In this document: positions 63,850 through 64,000 of the stretch, piece after piece
How the letters are laid out: each line of letters begins with the position of its first letter
Numbering within the stretch: position 1 is the first letter of the stretch
Assembly: GCA_905250025.1 (NCBI GenBank)
Contig: CAJNOJ010000016.1
Location: 62,001 to 126,000, forward strand
Origin: Adineta ricciae
Taxonomy: Eukaryota > Rotifera > Eurotatoria > Adinetida > Adinetidae
Length of the DNA stretch: 64,000 bases
Direction of reading: 5' to 3'
The notes under the pieces: model-generated
What the model was told of the DNA's origin: nothing
Database searches by the model: none
Seen by the model: the letters and a program-made list of their open reading frames with translations, nothing else
Program-made: the position numbers and the translations under genes

Positions 63850-64000
63850 CTAGAACAATGGACGAGGAGTGTTCGTATATGAATGTGTATATACACGTCT
63901 TGGAATGGGATATATATGTAGCCAGAAGAAAAACAAAAAAAGAACAAGCTTGACCCCTGAGATGATAACGATGGTCGATTACTAATTCCTTTTCGTCTGC
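63850..64000. other. Upstream flank of the EHD gene, window edge
   Basis: Only 151 bases; it likely contains 5' UTR or promoter. No gene seen. Confidence 0.4.

Overview
The window looks like chromosomal DNA of a bdelloid rotifer (Adineta/Rotaria/Philodina type). This is inferred from about 65% A+T, densely packed animal-type genes on both strands, many tiny GT-AG introns of about 45-60 nt among a few larger ones, and intron-like 3' splice sites directly before several start codons that follow closely spaced upstream genes. That last pattern fits spliced-leader trans-splicing, which is known in rotifers. I see no tRNA, rRNA, CRISPR array, or recognisable transposon. There is one undetermined base (N) at 16721.

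Layout, left to right. 1-4 kb: the 3' part of an immunoglobulin-superfamily, sidestep-like membrane receptor. 4.8-6.5 kb: two tandem PLAC8-type Cys-rich genes. 7-10.4 kb (-): CTP synthase, with a tiny membrane-protein gene nested antisense in one intron. 12-14.7 kb (+): TMEM205-like protein, TAF10 and a Rab GTPase. 15-18 kb (-): alkaline ceramidase, a short Gly/Gln/Arg-rich coding remnant holding the N, and an EF-hand protein resembling EFCAB2. 18.3-22.6 kb (-): a 1257-residue protein that joins an MJ1316-type RNA-end domain, an EEP nuclease/phosphatase domain, a 2H (2'-5' ligase-like) phosphoesterase and a poly(A)-polymerase-like nucleotidyltransferase. It is the most interesting object in the window and looks like an all-in-one RNA end-processing or repair enzyme.

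24-33 kb: a confused divergent pair, a cytosolic alpha-carbonic anhydrase with a coiled-coil N terminus, a zinc-ribbon/coiled-coil protein with a repetitive beta-rich region, a basic Ser/Lys-rich protein and a small secreted protein. 33.6-47.4 kb (+): a DNAJB-type co-chaperone, a DUF389 membrane protein, a CRACD-like actin regulator, TIMM8, PSMB2 and an unknown Pro-rich nuclear-type protein. 48-50.4 kb (-): a short secreted peptide precursor and a coiled-coil protein. 50.6-58 kb (+): PRPF40, beta-mannosidase and SAMTOR/BMT2. 58-63.8 kb (-): ZC2HC1 and an EHD-family ATPase.

Most genes are unrelated housekeeping functions (nucleotide synthesis, transcription, splicing, proteasome, mitochondrial import, endocytosis, lysosome). 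Three same-strand sets (TMEM205-TAF10, CRACD-TIMM8-PSMB2, MANBA-SAMTOR) are separated by only 87-186 nt and may be operons resolved by trans-splicing. All gene models here were assembled by hand from reading frames and splice sites. Coordinates span start to stop codon and include introns.
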